In this document: piece by piece, positions 16,484 through 26,086 of the stretch | How positions within the stretch are numbered: the stretch's first letter is position 1 | Layout of the letters: each line of letters opens with the position of its first letter | Assembly (NCBI GenBank): GCA_028284195.1 | Contig: JANQSE010000006.1 | Coordinates: forward strand, 124,001-188,000 | DNA length: 64,000 nt | DNA from: Balneola sp. | Lineage (GTDB): Bacteria; Bacteroidota; Rhodothermia; Balneolales; Balneolaceae | Reading direction: 5' to 3' | Program-made: the position numbers and the translations under genes | The notes under the pieces: generated by a model | What the model saw: the letters and a program-made list of their open reading frames with translations, nothing else | The model's database searches: none | Told to the model about the DNA's origin: nothing

Positions 16484-19420
16484 ATGCGAAAGTATTACAA
16501 TTTTTGTACAGTTTTAGTTTTCTACTTTTTACTAAGCACTGCGTATGTACACGGTCAAATAGGCGACAAAAAAACTCAAAAAGATAGTAATGGTTACGTG
16601 TACACCTATTTCGAAAATGATCCTATTCAACTCAGGATTTACACCCTTGAAAACGGACTTAATGTATATCTGGCTCCTGATAATAGAACTCCCAGAATAC
16701 AAACATCGATTGTAGTTAAAGCTGGCAGCAGGCACGATCCGGCTAATGCTACAGGTCTTGCTCATTACTTGGAGCACTTGTTATTTCATGGCACCGATAA
16801 GCTGGGTGCGTTGGATGCACAAATGGAAAAACCGTTGCTGCAAGAAATAAAAACTCTGTTTGAGGAATATAGAGAGACCAGTGATGAAGAAAAGAAAAAG
16901 GATATATATGCAACCATTGATAGTGTTTCAAATATAGCGTCACGTTACGGCATACCGGGAGAGTTAAGAAGCATGCTTATTGAAATGGGAGGGAGGAATA
17001 TTAATGCATTCACAAATTTTGACCGGACCGGGTATGTAAGTAACATACCTTCAAACCAATTAGAAAAATGGGTTGCTTTAGAAGCAGAAAGATTTCGCAA
17101 CCCTCAATTTCGAGCATTTCATACCCAGCTTGAAGCGGTTTTTGAAGAGATGAATACTATTATTGATAATGGGCCCAGATACGCTCTTTTTCAGTTTTTT
17201 GAGACCATTTTCGAAAATCACAGGTATGGAACTCAAACAGCCATTGGCCAAATAGAGCACATAAAGAATCCTTCTTTAGTGGAGATTGATAAGTATTACA
17301 AAAACTTTTACGTGCCAAATAACATGGCTATTATCCTTGCGGGAGATTTTGATCCGGAGAAAGCTATTCAATTTATAGCTGATGATTTCAGCTATATGAA
17401 ATATCGGAAGGTGCCTGCTGTATCTGTTACAAAAGAAAGGCCTCTAAAAAAGCCAAAGGTTAGAACCATTACCGCTCCTGGTGCAGAAATGTTTAGAATG
17501 GGTTATCTATTTGATGGGGTTGGCTCGTATGCAGAGCGAATGACAGAACTTATAGACATTATTTTAATGAACGGCGATGCCGGTATCTTTGACATTAATA
17601 TTAATAAAGCTCAAAAAGCCCAGAATGTATCAACATATAAGGAAGATCTTGCCGACTACACCATGCATATTATTACAGCTACACCAAAAGCCGGGCAAAC
17701 ACTTGTTGAGTTAAAAGATTTAATATTAAGCGAAATAGAAAATCTTAGAAATGGAAATTTTCCTGACTGGTTGGTAGAAGCAGGTGTAAATCAGCTGTTG
17801 CTTCGTAGAATGAGCAGCATGTTTTCCAATGGAGGAAAATATGGTTTGATACTTGATTCATACTCATTTGATGTACCTTGGAATAAAAAGCTGGAGGAAA
17901 TAGAAGAATTAAAGAACATCACTAAGCAAGAGATTGTAAATTTTGCAAAAGAACATTACAGAGGCGATAACTATGCGATAGTGTATAAGAAAACCGGATT
18001 GGATGAAAAAGTTAAGAAAATTGAAAAACCTACAATTACACCCATTAGCCTTAATGACGATAAAAAATCCGAATTCAGAAAAGGATTAGACCAACTCAAG
18101 ACTGCTCCCTTAGAGCCTGATTTTTTGGACTTTAGCAAAGACCTTGAAATAGTACAATTAAATAACAGAGTAGAAGTAGCAGCAACCGAGAATAACGTTA
18201 ATGACTATTTTGCTATAAACATCATGTTTAATTATGCCAGAAATCATAACAAATATATGGACTTGGCAGATGATTACTTCAAAGTAGCAGGTACAACTAA
18301 ATTTAGTGCGGCAGAACTACAACAAGAGTTTTTTAAATTAGGCTGTAGTTATGATATGGTTGTTAATGCCGATGAAACTACTGTTTTTTTATGGGGTTTG
18401 GCAGAGAATTTTGAAAAAGCCATACAACTATTGGAACATGCTCTTTCAGAAATTGACAGCTCTAATGATGAAGCCTTAGAAAAGCTAGTTGAGCGTACAC
18501 TTAAAAGGCGTGTAAATATGAAAAAAAATAAGAACACGATACGTACGTACGCTTCAAACAGGATACTCTATGGTGAACATTCAACATTAAAAAACGTGCC
18601 GTCAGAAGAAGAATTAAAGGTATTAAAGGCAAAAAAGATTGGAGAGAAAATAACGAAGCTTTTTAACTACGATCATCGAATTATTTACTTTGGGCCGGAA
18701 AAAATTTCCAGTCTAAAAACAAAATTGGAAAAAAACCTTGAAACAGTTGATAACCCCGAGAAGATTAACAGAAGTGAACGATTTACTTATCAAAACTTTG
18801 AAAGCAACAAGATCTACTTCATTGATTCAGGAACGCAGCAAACAGATATTGTATTTTGGGCAAATTTAGGAGCATTTGATACAGAAAAAGTAGGAATGAT
18901 CGAATTGTTCAATCAGTATTTTTCGATTCTTTTTTTCGGAGAAATACGTGAATCCAGAGGTTTGGCATATTCTGCTTTTGGAAGAATTAATACCCCCACG
19001 TATTCCGATCGTTCATTTTTGTTTAGAAGTTACATAGGAACCCAGTCGGATAAATATGCTAGTGCCTTAAAAGCCGGATATGAATTGATAAGAAATCTGC
19101 CATTCGATGAAAGGCAGTTTGAGAATGCAAAAAAAGCTAAACTAGAGCAATTAAGAAGCAGCAGATTGATCAATTTTAGTATTGTAAATGAATACCGAAA
19201 ATCAAAAAGGCTAGATATAGATTTCGATTTGAGAGCCAAAATATATGATGTTGTAGAAAAGATGGATATGGACGATCTGAAGAGGTTTTATGAAACCAGC
19301 TTAAAAAATGAACCTATGCATATTCTTCTTGTAGGAGATAAAAGTAGAATAGATTTAATGGGCTTAGAAAATTACGGCGAAGTGCTGAACCTGTCTTTAG
19401 GTGATATTTTTGGTTTTTAA
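16484..19420 (+). CDS. M16 family zinc metallopeptidase (pitrilysin type, two-lobe)
   Basis: 978 residues, exported: signal peptide MRKYYNFCTVLVFYFLLSTAYVHG. The first lobe (about 50-290) has the inverted zinc motif HYLEH in LAHYLEHLLFHG and the downstream glutamate in LEAVFEEMN. A second, inactive M16 lobe covers about 560-960 with a RESRGLAYSAFGRI segment. It digests peptides in the periplasm. AAAGGAGA stands 8 bases before the ATG, an unusually good ribosome binding site for this window. AT-rich sequence and its position inside the hslV-hslU interval point to insertion together with the upstream regulator. Exact substrates cannot be inferred. Confidence 0.9.
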   Translation: MRKYYNFCTVLVFYFLLSTAYVHGQIGDKKTQKDSNGYVYTYFENDPIQLRIYTLENGLNVYLAPDNRTPRIQTSIVVKAGSRHDPANATGLAHYLEHLLFHGTDKLGALDAQMEKPLLQEIKTLFEEYRETSDEEKKKDIYATIDSVSNIASRYGIPGELRSMLIEMGGRNINAFTNFDRTGYVSNIPSNQLEKWVALEAERFRNPQFRAFHTQLEAVFEEMNTIIDNGPRYALFQFFETIFENHRYGTQTAIGQIEHIKNPSLVEIDKYYKNFYVPNNMAIILAGDFDPEKAIQFIADDFSYMKYRKVPAVSVTKERPLKKPKVRTITAPGAEMFRMGYLFDGVGSYAERMTELIDIILMNGDAGIFDININKAQKAQNVSTYKEDLADYTMHIITATPKAGQTLVELKDLILSEIENLRNGNFPDWLVEAGVNQLLLRRMSSMFSNGGKYGLILDSYSFDVPWNKKLEEIEELKNITKQEIVNFAKEHYRGDNYAIVYKKTGLDEKVKKIEKPTITPISLNDDKKSEFRKGLDQLKTAPLEPDFLDFSKDLEIVQLNNRVEVAATENNVNDYFAINIMFNYARNHNKYMDLADDYFKVAGTTKFSAAELQQEFFKLGCSYDMVVNADETTVFLWGLAENFEKAIQLLEHALSEIDSSNDEALEKLVERTLKRRVNMKKNKNTIRTYASNRILYGEHSTLKNVPSEEELKVLKAKKIGEKITKLFNYDHRIIYFGPEKISSLKTKLEKNLETVDNPEKINRSERFTYQNFESNKIYFIDSGTQQTDIVFWANLGAFDTEKVGMIELFNQYFSILFFGEIRESRGLAYSAFGRINTPTYSDRSFLFRSYIGTQSDKYASALKAGYELIRNLPFDERQFENAKKAKLEQLRSSRLINFSIVNEYRKSKRLDIDFDLRAKIYDVVEKMDMDDLKRFYETSLKNEPMHILLVGDKSRIDLMGLENYGEVLNLSLGDIFGF

Positions 19421-19466
19421 TGGAGAGGCAATATTCTCAAAACAGATTATGTCCTAAGTTTTCTAT

Positions 19467-20018
19467 CTAATTACTCTCAATTTCAATTATAGTGAGGTTA
19501 TGATTGGTATAAATATCAATATCTGCAGCAATGGTTAACGATTCTTCTACAATTTCTTTTGCTGACAAATCAGGAGCATGCTTGCTTAGTGCACGTGCAG
19601 CAGAAAGGGCATAAGAGCCGCCACTACCAATAGTGGCAATGTTATCATCTGGTTCAATAACATCTCCCTGGCCGGAAATAACCAGCACATTTTCATCGTC
19701 CATTACAATTAGTAGTGCTTCCAGTTTTTGCAGAAACTTGTCTTTACGCCAGTCTTTGGCTAATTCAACGGCTGCGCGCTGCATATTCCCGTTATATTCG
19801 TTCAGTTTTTCTTCATAGCGTTGAAATAAAGTGAATGCATCAGCTGTGGAGCCTGCGAAACCTGCGAGTACTTTTCCTTCATAAAGTTTTCTCACTTTTT
19901 TTACAGTTGATTTCATCACCGTTTTGTCTAAAGTAGCTTGGCCATCGCAACCTAATGCAGCTTTTCCGTTTTGTATTACGCCCACAACGGTAGTGGCGTG
20001 TAAGTTAAATGCGCTCAT
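19467..20018 (-). CDS. hslV: HslV, proteolytic subunit of HslUV protease
   Basis: 183-residue threonine peptidase that assembles as a double hexamer with HslU. The catalytic N-terminal threonine is in [11 protein letters not shown]; it is preceded by eight residues (MSAFNLHA), so a short propeptide must be removed, unlike E. coli where only Met is cleaved. Other family segments are [37 protein letters not shown] and [14 protein letters not shown]. It is convergent with the M16 gene and follows the RNase G gene by 68 bases on the same strand, leaving its partner hslU about 4 kb further downstream. Confidence 0.95.
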   Translation of the reverse strand: MSAFNLHATTVVGVIQNGKAALGCDGQATLDKTVMKSTVKKVRKLYEGKVLAGFAGSTADAFTLFQRYEEKLNEYNGNMQRAAVELAKDWRKDKFLQKLEALLIVMDDENVLVISGQGDVIEPDDNIATIGSGGSYALSAARALSKHAPDLSAKEIVEESLTIAADIDIYTNHNLTIIEIESN

Positions 20019-20086
20019 TCTATTAAATTAAATTTCGTTTCTATCAGATTGGCAAAAACCGAGCCATCCGGTTATTTGGTTATATT

Positions 20087-21817
20087 TTAATAACGCTGGT
20101 TAACTCTTTCATTTGAATTGGCAGACCGGCCTTGCGATCTATTGTTTCCATCATTTCGGTTATTGTTCTTTTTCGTGATTTCCAGATCATCTCTTCCCCG
20201 GTCTAGTTCTTCTATCACATCCATGTGTTCAAGAGCTTCATCAATAGATTCTCCCCGCATTACCACATCGGTAATGTCAACATCCGAGCCTGAGAGCGTA
20301 ACCTTAAAACGGCTTAAAGGGATGCTTTCATCTCCTACTAAAGTGATCTTAATCCGAAGTGATGACATCCATTTTAAACGTCGGCTGATCATTCCTTTAT
20401 TGATCAATGCTTTCATATATGGATTTACATACAGGTCAACTGCACGATATTCCGAATTATGCTTAAAACGGCTTAACCAGCTTTCTATATCAGTAAGAAC
20501 GGTATCATTACTAACCACATCTCCACTTCCACCGCACATTGGGCAGACCTTAGATACAGAGTTTATAACGCTTGGACGAATTCTTTGCCGGGTGATTTGG
20601 ACCAGCCCGAAATCGCTCATGCCAATCAGGTTTGTTTTAGCGGGATCTTTTCGGAACTCTTTTTTTAATTCATCATAGATCTTCTTGCGATTTTTTTCAT
20701 CCCTCAGGTCGATAAAGTCAACCACAATAATTCCGCCAATATCCCGCAGGCGAAGTTGTTTGGCTATTTCACGCGCTGCATCAAGATTGGTTTTCAGTGA
20801 GTTATCTTCCTGGTTGGCTTTGGCAGCGTAAGGCCCGGAGTTTACATCAACCACATACATGGCTTCGGTTTGCTCAAAAATCAGATAACCACCTGAATTC
20901 ATACGCACTCTTGGGTTAAAGATGGAGTTCACATCTTCAGCAATACCCGTTTGATCGAAAATGTGTTTTTTACCTTTATAGTGGTGCACATTTTGCCCCA
21001 TTTTTGGAGCAATTTGACCCACATAGGATTTGAGCTGACGATATAGTTTAGGATCATCAACCAAAACCCGGTCATAATTCTTCGCAAAAAGATCCCGGAT
21101 CAAACTCTCGGTCATATCAAGATCGCGGTGGAGAAGGGAAGGGGGTTTTGCTGTTTCCAGTTTATCTACGATTTTTTCCCATTTTCGAAGCACATCACGC
21201 AGGTCATCTTCCAAAGCTTTATCGTTTTGGCCCTGGGCTACGGTTCTTACAATTACACCAAAACCATCCGGAACCATATCTCCCAAAACGTTCTTTAGGC
21301 GTCGGCGTTCTTTGTAATTTGAGATTTTTTTGGATACGGCGATGTAATCGCCCATTGGTATAAGTACCAGAAACCTTCCCGCAATAGTAATGTCTGTAGA
21401 AACGCGGGGGCCTTTTGAGCCAATTGGTTCTTTTACAATCTGCACGAGTAGTTTTTGCCCGTTTTTGAGGATTTTACCTGCAAGAGCTTGCTTCTCGTGG
21501 TTGGCTAATTTTTCTTTATTCTTAATGAGCTTCTTTGCATCATTTGAGATGGCGTTCTTTCCATTAAACATAGAAACGTATTCGTCTAAATGATCTCCCG
21601 CATCCGAGAAGTGGAGAAAAGCGTCTTTTGGGGCCCCAATATCGATGAAAGCGGCTTTAATTCCACTCATTACCTTATGGACCCGGGCTACATGTATATT
21701 ACCAACTGTGCGCTGGTTCTCTTCTGACTGAATGAATAATTGAGCGAGCTCGCCATTCTCGAGCAGTGCAATCCGGGCTTGATCCCCGGAAGAGTGAATA
21801 ATGATTTGATTTTTCAT
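20087..21817 (-). CDS. rng: Ribonuclease E/G family endoribonuclease
   Basis: 576 residues. Order of parts: N-terminal strand MKNQIIIHSSGDQARIALLE, an S1 RNA-binding domain interrupting an RNase-H-like fold at about 38-130 (GNIHVARVHKVMSGIKAAFIDIG), the catalytic DNase-I-like region with MYVVDVNSG and IIVVDFIDLRDEKNR (metal-binding aspartates), the Zn-link CPMCGGSG near residue 430, and a small C-terminal domain. It lacks the long disordered scaffold of RNase E but has an Asn/Arg-rich tail (about 545-576). It processes rRNA and turns over mRNA. A leader of about 430 bases lies between this gene and the upstream same-strand murA. Confidence 0.94.
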   Translation of the reverse strand: MKNQIIIHSSGDQARIALLENGELAQLFIQSEENQRTVGNIHVARVHKVMSGIKAAFIDIGAPKDAFLHFSDAGDHLDEYVSMFNGKNAISNDAKKLIKNKEKLANHEKQALAGKILKNGQKLLVQIVKEPIGSKGPRVSTDITIAGRFLVLIPMGDYIAVSKKISNYKERRRLKNVLGDMVPDGFGVIVRTVAQGQNDKALEDDLRDVLRKWEKIVDKLETAKPPSLLHRDLDMTESLIRDLFAKNYDRVLVDDPKLYRQLKSYVGQIAPKMGQNVHHYKGKKHIFDQTGIAEDVNSIFNPRVRMNSGGYLIFEQTEAMYVVDVNSGPYAAKANQEDNSLKTNLDAAREIAKQLRLRDIGGIIVVDFIDLRDEKNRKKIYDELKKEFRKDPAKTNLIGMSDFGLVQITRQRIRPSVINSVSKVCPMCGGSGDVVSNDTVLTDIESWLSRFKHNSEYRAVDLYVNPYMKALINKGMISRRLKWMSSLRIKITLVGDESIPLSRFKVTLSGSDVDITDVVMRGESIDEALEHMDVIEELDRGRDDLEITKKNNNRNDGNNRSQGRSANSNERVNQRY

Positions 21818-22245
21818 TGAATTTCTTTTTTAGCAGGCCGATATATGTAATACACGTCATCCAATTCGGAACTTTAAATGTGAGATTGAAGTCGTGAAAT
21901 GTGCTGGAATTGGATGCTACCTGAAAAGGTAATGCGGTAACATCAGCCCGGTTATCTTGAAAATTTGTTTTGTTTAAAGCTGATTCTCTAGGAAGAACAG
22001 CAGAAATTTCCCGCTGAATTGCAGTGTAGATCAAAGCGAGAAGAAAAAATACATCGGTATAAATAGCGTTTAAAAGCCCGGTTATCTTTCGCCGAACGCT
22101 GTTTTTTTGATATGCATCTTGTATGAAACGCAAAAATATTCTTTTTAAAATCTTTTATTAGCCGATTACATTAAATACAAATATACGGTTGATTGAGTTA
22201 GTATAAAACGATTAAATAATGTAAACGAAATGGAATTACGACTAG
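21818..22245. other. Gene-free stretch between murA and rng
   Basis: No gene is supported. A 144-codon open frame on the minus strand (21699-22133) overlaps the first 119 bases of rng and has no recognisable features. The stretch contains a 14-base direct repeat, AGCCCGGTTATCTT, at 21945-21958 and 22075-22088. It may be a long rng leader; autoregulatory 5' leaders are known for E. coli RNase E. Confidence 0.45.
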
Positions 22246-23511
22246 CTATTCATCAGCTCTTTTAATACTTGCTCCAACCGCATTTAGTTTGTGCTCCAGG
22301 TTTTCATAACCACGATCCAGGTGGTAAACCCTTAAAACTTCGGTGGTGTTTTTTGCAACCATGGCAGCCAGTACAAGACTAACACTTGCTCGCAGATCGG
22401 TGCTCATTACTGATGCACCTTCAAGTTCTGTTTTACCAAAAATGGTAACGGTGTTTTTTTCCAGGCGCAGGTCGGCTCCTAACCGGGTAAGCTCAGGAAC
22501 GTAACTGAACCGGTCAAAATATACGGTATCAGTTACTGTAGAAATCCCTTCAGCCTGGGTCATCATAGTAGCCCATTGTGCCTGCATATCGGTAGGGAAT
22601 CCAGGATAAATTTCGGTAGTAATGGAAACCGGCTTTAATTCTTCAGGTGCCTTAACCTTGATGGTGCTCTCACTAACTTCTACATGTGCACCTGTTTTGG
22701 CTAACAAATCAGGAAAATTACCCAGATGTTCGGCGTTGCATCCTTCCAACGTTAATTCTGATTTGGGATGAAGTACTCCGGCGATCATAAATGTGCCGAT
22801 CTCTATTCGGTCAGGATCGTTATCAATTTCTACTCCTTGTAACGACTCTACTCCGCGAACAGTAACCCTGTCTGTTCCAATGCCGCTAATATTAGCACCC
22901 ATCTTTACTAATACATTGCATAGCTGTACTACATCAGGTTCTTTTGCTGCATTTTCGATGGTAAATTCCTGAGATAACAGAACGGCAGCAAGCAAGAGGT
23001 TAACGGTTGCTCCTACACTACTAGGCTCCAGTTTATAACTGGCAGGTGGTAATTTTTTTTCGGCTTTGGCAATTACGTACCCTTTATCCAAAGAAATATT
23101 GATGCCCATAGCTTCCATGCCTTTTAAGTGAAGATCTACAGGCCTTGGCCCCCAGGCACACCCGCCGGGAAGTGAAACTTTTGCATACCCGTGCTTACCA
23201 ACTAAAGCTCCCAACATGTAGAAAGAAGCACGCATTTTTCGCACTAGATCGTAGGGAGCTTCAAGGTGGGAAACATTCGTTGGATCAATGATTAGCTTAT
23301 TTTCTTTATCCTTAAAATCGACTTTGGCACCAACAACACGTAATACATTATTAAATGTGTAAATATCTTGAAGCCGGGGAATATTTGAAATTGCAGTAGG
23401 TGTGTTTGCCAGTAAAGAAGCCGCTATAATTGGCAATGCTGCATTTTTTGATCCACTGATTTTGATGGTGCCTTTTAAAGCAGTTCCTCCTTCAATAATA
23501 AATTTATCCAA
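22246..23511 (-). CDS. murA: UDP-N-acetylglucosamine 1-carboxyvinyltransferase
   Basis: 421 residues. MurA transfers enolpyruvate from phosphoenolpyruvate to UDP-GlcNAc, the first committed step of peptidoglycan synthesis, in the cytoplasm. Visible: N-terminal GTIKISGSKNAALPIIAASLL with the conserved Lys-Asn pair, the catalytic loop PGGCAWGPRPVDLHLKG (Cys near 115, the fosfomycin target), SVGATVNLLLAA, YPGFPTDMQAQW and DLRASVSLVLAAM. The length is normal for the family. Its start overlaps the end of the upstream biotin-carrier gene by 8 bases, so the two are probably co-transcribed. Confidence 0.96.
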   Translation of the reverse strand: MDKFIIEGGTALKGTIKISGSKNAALPIIAASLLANTPTAISNIPRLQDIYTFNNVLRVVGAKVDFKDKENKLIIDPTNVSHLEAPYDLVRKMRASFYMLGALVGKHGYAKVSLPGGCAWGPRPVDLHLKGMEAMGINISLDKGYVIAKAEKKLPPASYKLEPSSVGATVNLLLAAVLLSQEFTIENAAKEPDVVQLCNVLVKMGANISGIGTDRVTVRGVESLQGVEIDNDPDRIEIGTFMIAGVLHPKSELTLEGCNAEHLGNFPDLLAKTGAHVEVSESTIKVKAPEELKPVSITTEIYPGFPTDMQAQWATMMTQAEGISTVTDTVYFDRFSYVPELTRLGADLRLEKNTVTIFGKTELEGASVMSTDLRASVSLVLAAMVAKNTTEVLRVYHLDRGYENLEHKLNAVGASIKRADE

Positions 23512-24010
23512 CGTTTTCTATCTCCAGTATGAGTGCGTTTTTTTCTAATGATTGCCCAACTTCAACAGCTATTGAGGTTATTGTTCCATCAATAGCTGAT
23601 TTTAATTCATTCTCCATTTTCATGGCTTCGAGTATCACAACTGGTTGGCCTTTGGTTACTTCATCGCCTTCAGAAACTAAAATATCCAATATTTTTCCAG
23701 GCATTGGTGCTTTTAGAGAACCTTCGGCTAATGCAGCTCCGGTTTTAAAGCCTAATCGATCCAGCAGCAATTCCTGTTCATCCTTTACAGATACAATGTG
23801 CCACTTTCCATTGATAGAGAACTCTATATCTGAGCCGTTGTAACTTACATTATCAATTTTATAGAGTTTTGTTCCAATACGGAGCAAATATCTTCCATTT
23901 TGTTCTATAAACGCATAGGTGCCCTCAAGTTTCCCGGATTTAAATGTGGAGTCTTTATCAGATAATTCAACATGGATGGATACATCAGAGATGTTGGCTT
24001 CAAATTTCAT
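23504..24010 (-). CDS. Biotin/lipoyl carrier protein (acyl-CoA carboxylase BCCP-type subunit)
   Basis: 168 residues. The C-terminal half (about 95-166) is a biotinyl domain with the biotin attachment site ILEAMKMENEL and surrounding APMPGKILDILVSEGDEV and GQSLEKNALILEIE. The N-terminal half is a beta-rich segment of the kind found in stand-alone carriers of acyl-CoA carboxylases. The biotinylated Lys would shuttle carboxyl groups between a carboxylase and a carboxyltransferase encoded elsewhere. It overlaps both neighbours by 4 to 8 bases (upstream 89-residue gene and murA), forming a tight minus-strand group. Confidence 0.87.
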   Translation of the reverse strand: MKFEANISDVSIHVELSDKDSTFKSGKLEGTYAFIEQNGRYLLRIGTKLYKIDNVSYNGSDIEFSINGKWHIVSVKDEQELLLDRLGFKTGAALAEGSLKAPMPGKILDILVSEGDEVTKGQPVVILEAMKMENELKSAIDGTITSIAVEVGQSLEKNALILEIENVG

Positions 24011-24276
24011 GTGGCAGGTTGTCTTATACTTTTAAGTCCGGTTTTGGTAGCCCGGAAGGAAAACTCACGAATATTGTCGGTATCATAAAAGGAGACCCCG
24101 TTTTCTTCGGCTTTATCAAGATCAACAACTTCAACAAACCGGTAATTTACCAGATTCATAATATCATCGCGAAGACTGCCAAAGGGCATATTTGTTTCTT
24201 CCAAAAGCACTTCAAATGATTCCGGGAAGATCAATCGTTCTATCACCAGCCGCTCTGATTTTGTGAGTTTTCTCAT
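24007..24276 (-). CDS. Small conserved cytoplasmic protein
   Basis: 89 residues without signal peptide or membrane segment. It has a predicted winged-helix-like pattern: KSERLVIERLIFPESFEVLLEE then MPFGSLRDDIMNLVNYRFVEVVD and a C-terminal REFSFRATKTGLKSI. This helix-turn-helix-then-wing layout hints at a DNA-binding or adaptor role, but no family was recognised. Its stop overlaps the start of the biotin carrier gene by 4 bases. Confidence 0.6.
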   Translation of the reverse strand: MRKLTKSERLVIERLIFPESFEVLLEETNMPFGSLRDDIMNLVNYRFVEVVDLDKAEENGVSFYDTDNIREFSFRATKTGLKSIRQPAT

Positions 24277-24315
24277 GGTTGGTGAAGATAGAGGAGTGGG
24301 AATTTTATCACAAAC

Positions 24316-24816
24316 TTATTCCACTTCAATATCACCGTAAGAGATAAGGCGTTGGTTAAAATCAAAAAAGAAGATGCGATGTATTCCACGAGCGAGGTTA
24401 TCGGAGCCGTCTCTGCTTAATGCTATTGGGTTTATCTGGAAAGTGGTAAGCCCCGGTTGAAGGGGATTATCATTACTGAGATATAAATTGTTCCAATCCC
24501 CATTTGAGTACCGAACCTGTACATCAAGTCCGGAAACTCCCTGAACTCCTGTTACCTGAACTTCGAAATTTATTGGAGTACCCAATTGAGCAGGATTCGC
24601 AAATGGAGGGGTAATTTCTACCAGCCCCTGGAAGAATGGAGAAATTCTCCAGTCATCAGGATCTACACTTATTACTTCTCCTTGAGAGCTTGTTCTTGTG
24701 ATTCCGGAAGGGGTGCTATTATAGGCATCGGATTCAAAATCACGTTGAGCATCATTGCCCGAACATGAGATGATGATGAAAGAAAGCGATATTAAAAGTA
24801 CAGGGAAAAATTTCAT
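24316..24816 (-). CDS. Hypothetical lipoprotein
   Basis: 166 residues. Signal peptide MKFFPVLLISLSFIIISC with lipobox, then an acidic linker and a beta-sandwich-like region: ITPPFANPAQLGTPINFEVQV and VQVRYSNGDWNNLYLSND, ending in a strand HRIFFFDFNQRLISYGDIEVE. The pattern suggests an Ig-like fold on a surface or periplasmic lipoprotein. Function not recognised. It is the first gene of the minus-strand run towards murA and is divergent from the Spx/ArsC-like gene. Confidence 0.6.
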   Translation of the reverse strand: MKFFPVLLISLSFIIISCSGNDAQRDFESDAYNSTPSGITRTSSQGEVISVDPDDWRISPFFQGLVEITPPFANPAQLGTPINFEVQVTGVQGVSGLDVQVRYSNGDWNNLYLSNDNPLQPGLTTFQINPIALSRDGSDNLARGIHRIFFFDFNQRLISYGDIEVE

Positions 24817-24909
24817 GTAATCATTATGTGAAACTTTGATTCGGGTTCGTTATTGGAGTGGCAAACCTTATCTTTAACTGAAAATACGAAACATAATTAT
24901 TGAAATGCT

Positions 24910-25263
24910 ATGCTGCATGTAATAGGAATTAAAAACTGCGACACAATCAAAAAAACAAGAACATGGTTGACAGAGAATGAAGTTGATTACGAGTTTGTAG
25001 ATCTAAAAAAAGATCCTTTATCGGTAGATGAGATTAAAGAGTTGGAATTTAAAGTTGGCTTGGACGTACTGGTTAACAAAAGAGGAATGACATACCGTAA
25101 GCTGGGTTTGAAAGACAAAAACCTTTCTGATAAAGAAATGATAGAAGTATTGGAGCAAAACCAATCCATGATTAAACGTCCGGTTATGGTATTAAACGAT
25201 GCAGTTATTGTAGGTTATGATGAAGAAGCATTTAGAAATTTTCTGGATATAGAAAATAAATAA
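24910..25263 (+). CDS. ArsC/Spx/YffB-family thioredoxin-fold protein
   Basis: 117 residues with the ArsC/Spx fold: HVIGIKNCDTIKKTRTWL at the start, KDPLSVDEIKELEFKVG, then LVNKRGMTYRKLGLKD and IKRPVMVLNDAVIVGYDEE with the cis-Pro. The single Cys in NCDT replaces the CxxC of Spx, and the sequence is nearest in style to YffB/arsenate-reductase-like proteins. A true arsenate reductase role is not supported by neighbours. It begins a short plus-strand group with the DUF3108 gene and dut. Confidence 0.82.
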   Translation: MLHVIGIKNCDTIKKTRTWLTENEVDYEFVDLKKDPLSVDEIKELEFKVGLDVLVNKRGMTYRKLGLKDKNLSDKEMIEVLEQNQSMIKRPVMVLNDAVIVGYDEEAFRNFLDIENK

Positions 25264-25276
25264 GAAGCTTTTTAAG

Positions 25277-26086
25277 ATGCCCAAACATCTGAATTTGATC
25301 TTGTTTTTTGGTTTCTATGCTTTAACTACAATAAGTACGTTTGCTCAATATCCATATCCTGGCAATTCGAAAAACCAACCTCTGACAGAAGACATTTTTT
25401 CTTTTAAGGAGACGTTCAAATACGAAGTTAAGTATGGGTTTTTTAAGCTTGGATGGGTAGAAGTAACGCTGCTTAAGGATACTCTGTACAATGGCAGTAT
25501 TAAAAAACACTTGATGACAGAGATCAGGTCTAATTCCCGGGTGCCTTTTGTGGGAACTGAGATAGATCAATTTCACTCGTTATTTTATGTGAATGAAAAT
25601 GGCATACCGGTTACTTCCTATTATTGGAAGGATAATATTGATGAAGATAAATACAAGGAAACTGAATACACTTTTGATCGGGAATTGAACGAAGTTCACT
25701 ATAAAGAAGAGGATGATACCCGGGATACACTGGATCTGGTTGAGCCTGCAACAGCTGGCCAGGTAATATTTCTTTTCTCACGTTTATTTGCGGGCAGTGG
25801 TGAAAATTCCAGATTGCCAGTTTATGTAAGCAAAGAGCTGGGATATATAGAGATGGAAAATTCTTCGGAGATTGAGATGAGGAAATATGCTCCGTTTAAA
25901 GGCAAAGTTGCCACTTACTTGAGCAAGGGAAAGACTATAGATATAGACGGCCCTTTTGGGTTTTCAGGGAATTTCAGAGCCTGGTTTTTAGCCGACGACC
26001 TACGGGTTCCTTTAGAAGCCAGGGTACGAGTATTATTCGGAAATGCGATAATTCGATTAATTGAATATAAAAGAGAAAAGCTATGA
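25277..26086 (+). CDS. DUF3108 periplasmic protein
   Basis: 269 residues with a signal peptide ending TISTFAQ. The body contains the DUF3108 pattern [19 protein letters not shown] near residue 45 and a closing [20 protein letters not shown]. The family forms a beta-rich scaffold found in envelope proteins of unknown role. It overlaps the dUTPase gene by 4 bases, so the two are translated together, though no functional link is evident. Confidence 0.8.
   Translation: MPKHLNLILFFGFYALTTISTFAQYPYPGNSKNQPLTEDIFSFKETFKYEVKYGFFKLGWVEVTLLKDTLYNGSIKKHLMTEIRSNSRVPFVGTEIDQFHSLFYVNENGIPVTSYYWKDNIDEDKYKETEYTFDRELNEVHYKEEDDTRDTLDLVEPATAGQVIFLFSRLFAGSGENSRLPVYVSKELGYIEMENSSEIEMRKYAPFKGKVATYLSKGKTIDIDGPFGFSGNFRAWFLADDLRVPLEARVRVLFGNAIIRLIEYKREKL

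Noticed and set aside
21699..22133. Minus-strand open frame of 144 codons upstream of rng
   Set aside because: Overlaps the first 119 bases of rng in another frame; composition and residues look random, with no recognisable domain.
24910..25263. Arsenate reductase of an arsenic-resistance operon
   Set aside because: Fold matches ArsC/Spx, but neighbours are a DUF3108 protein and dUTPase, and no ars genes are present.
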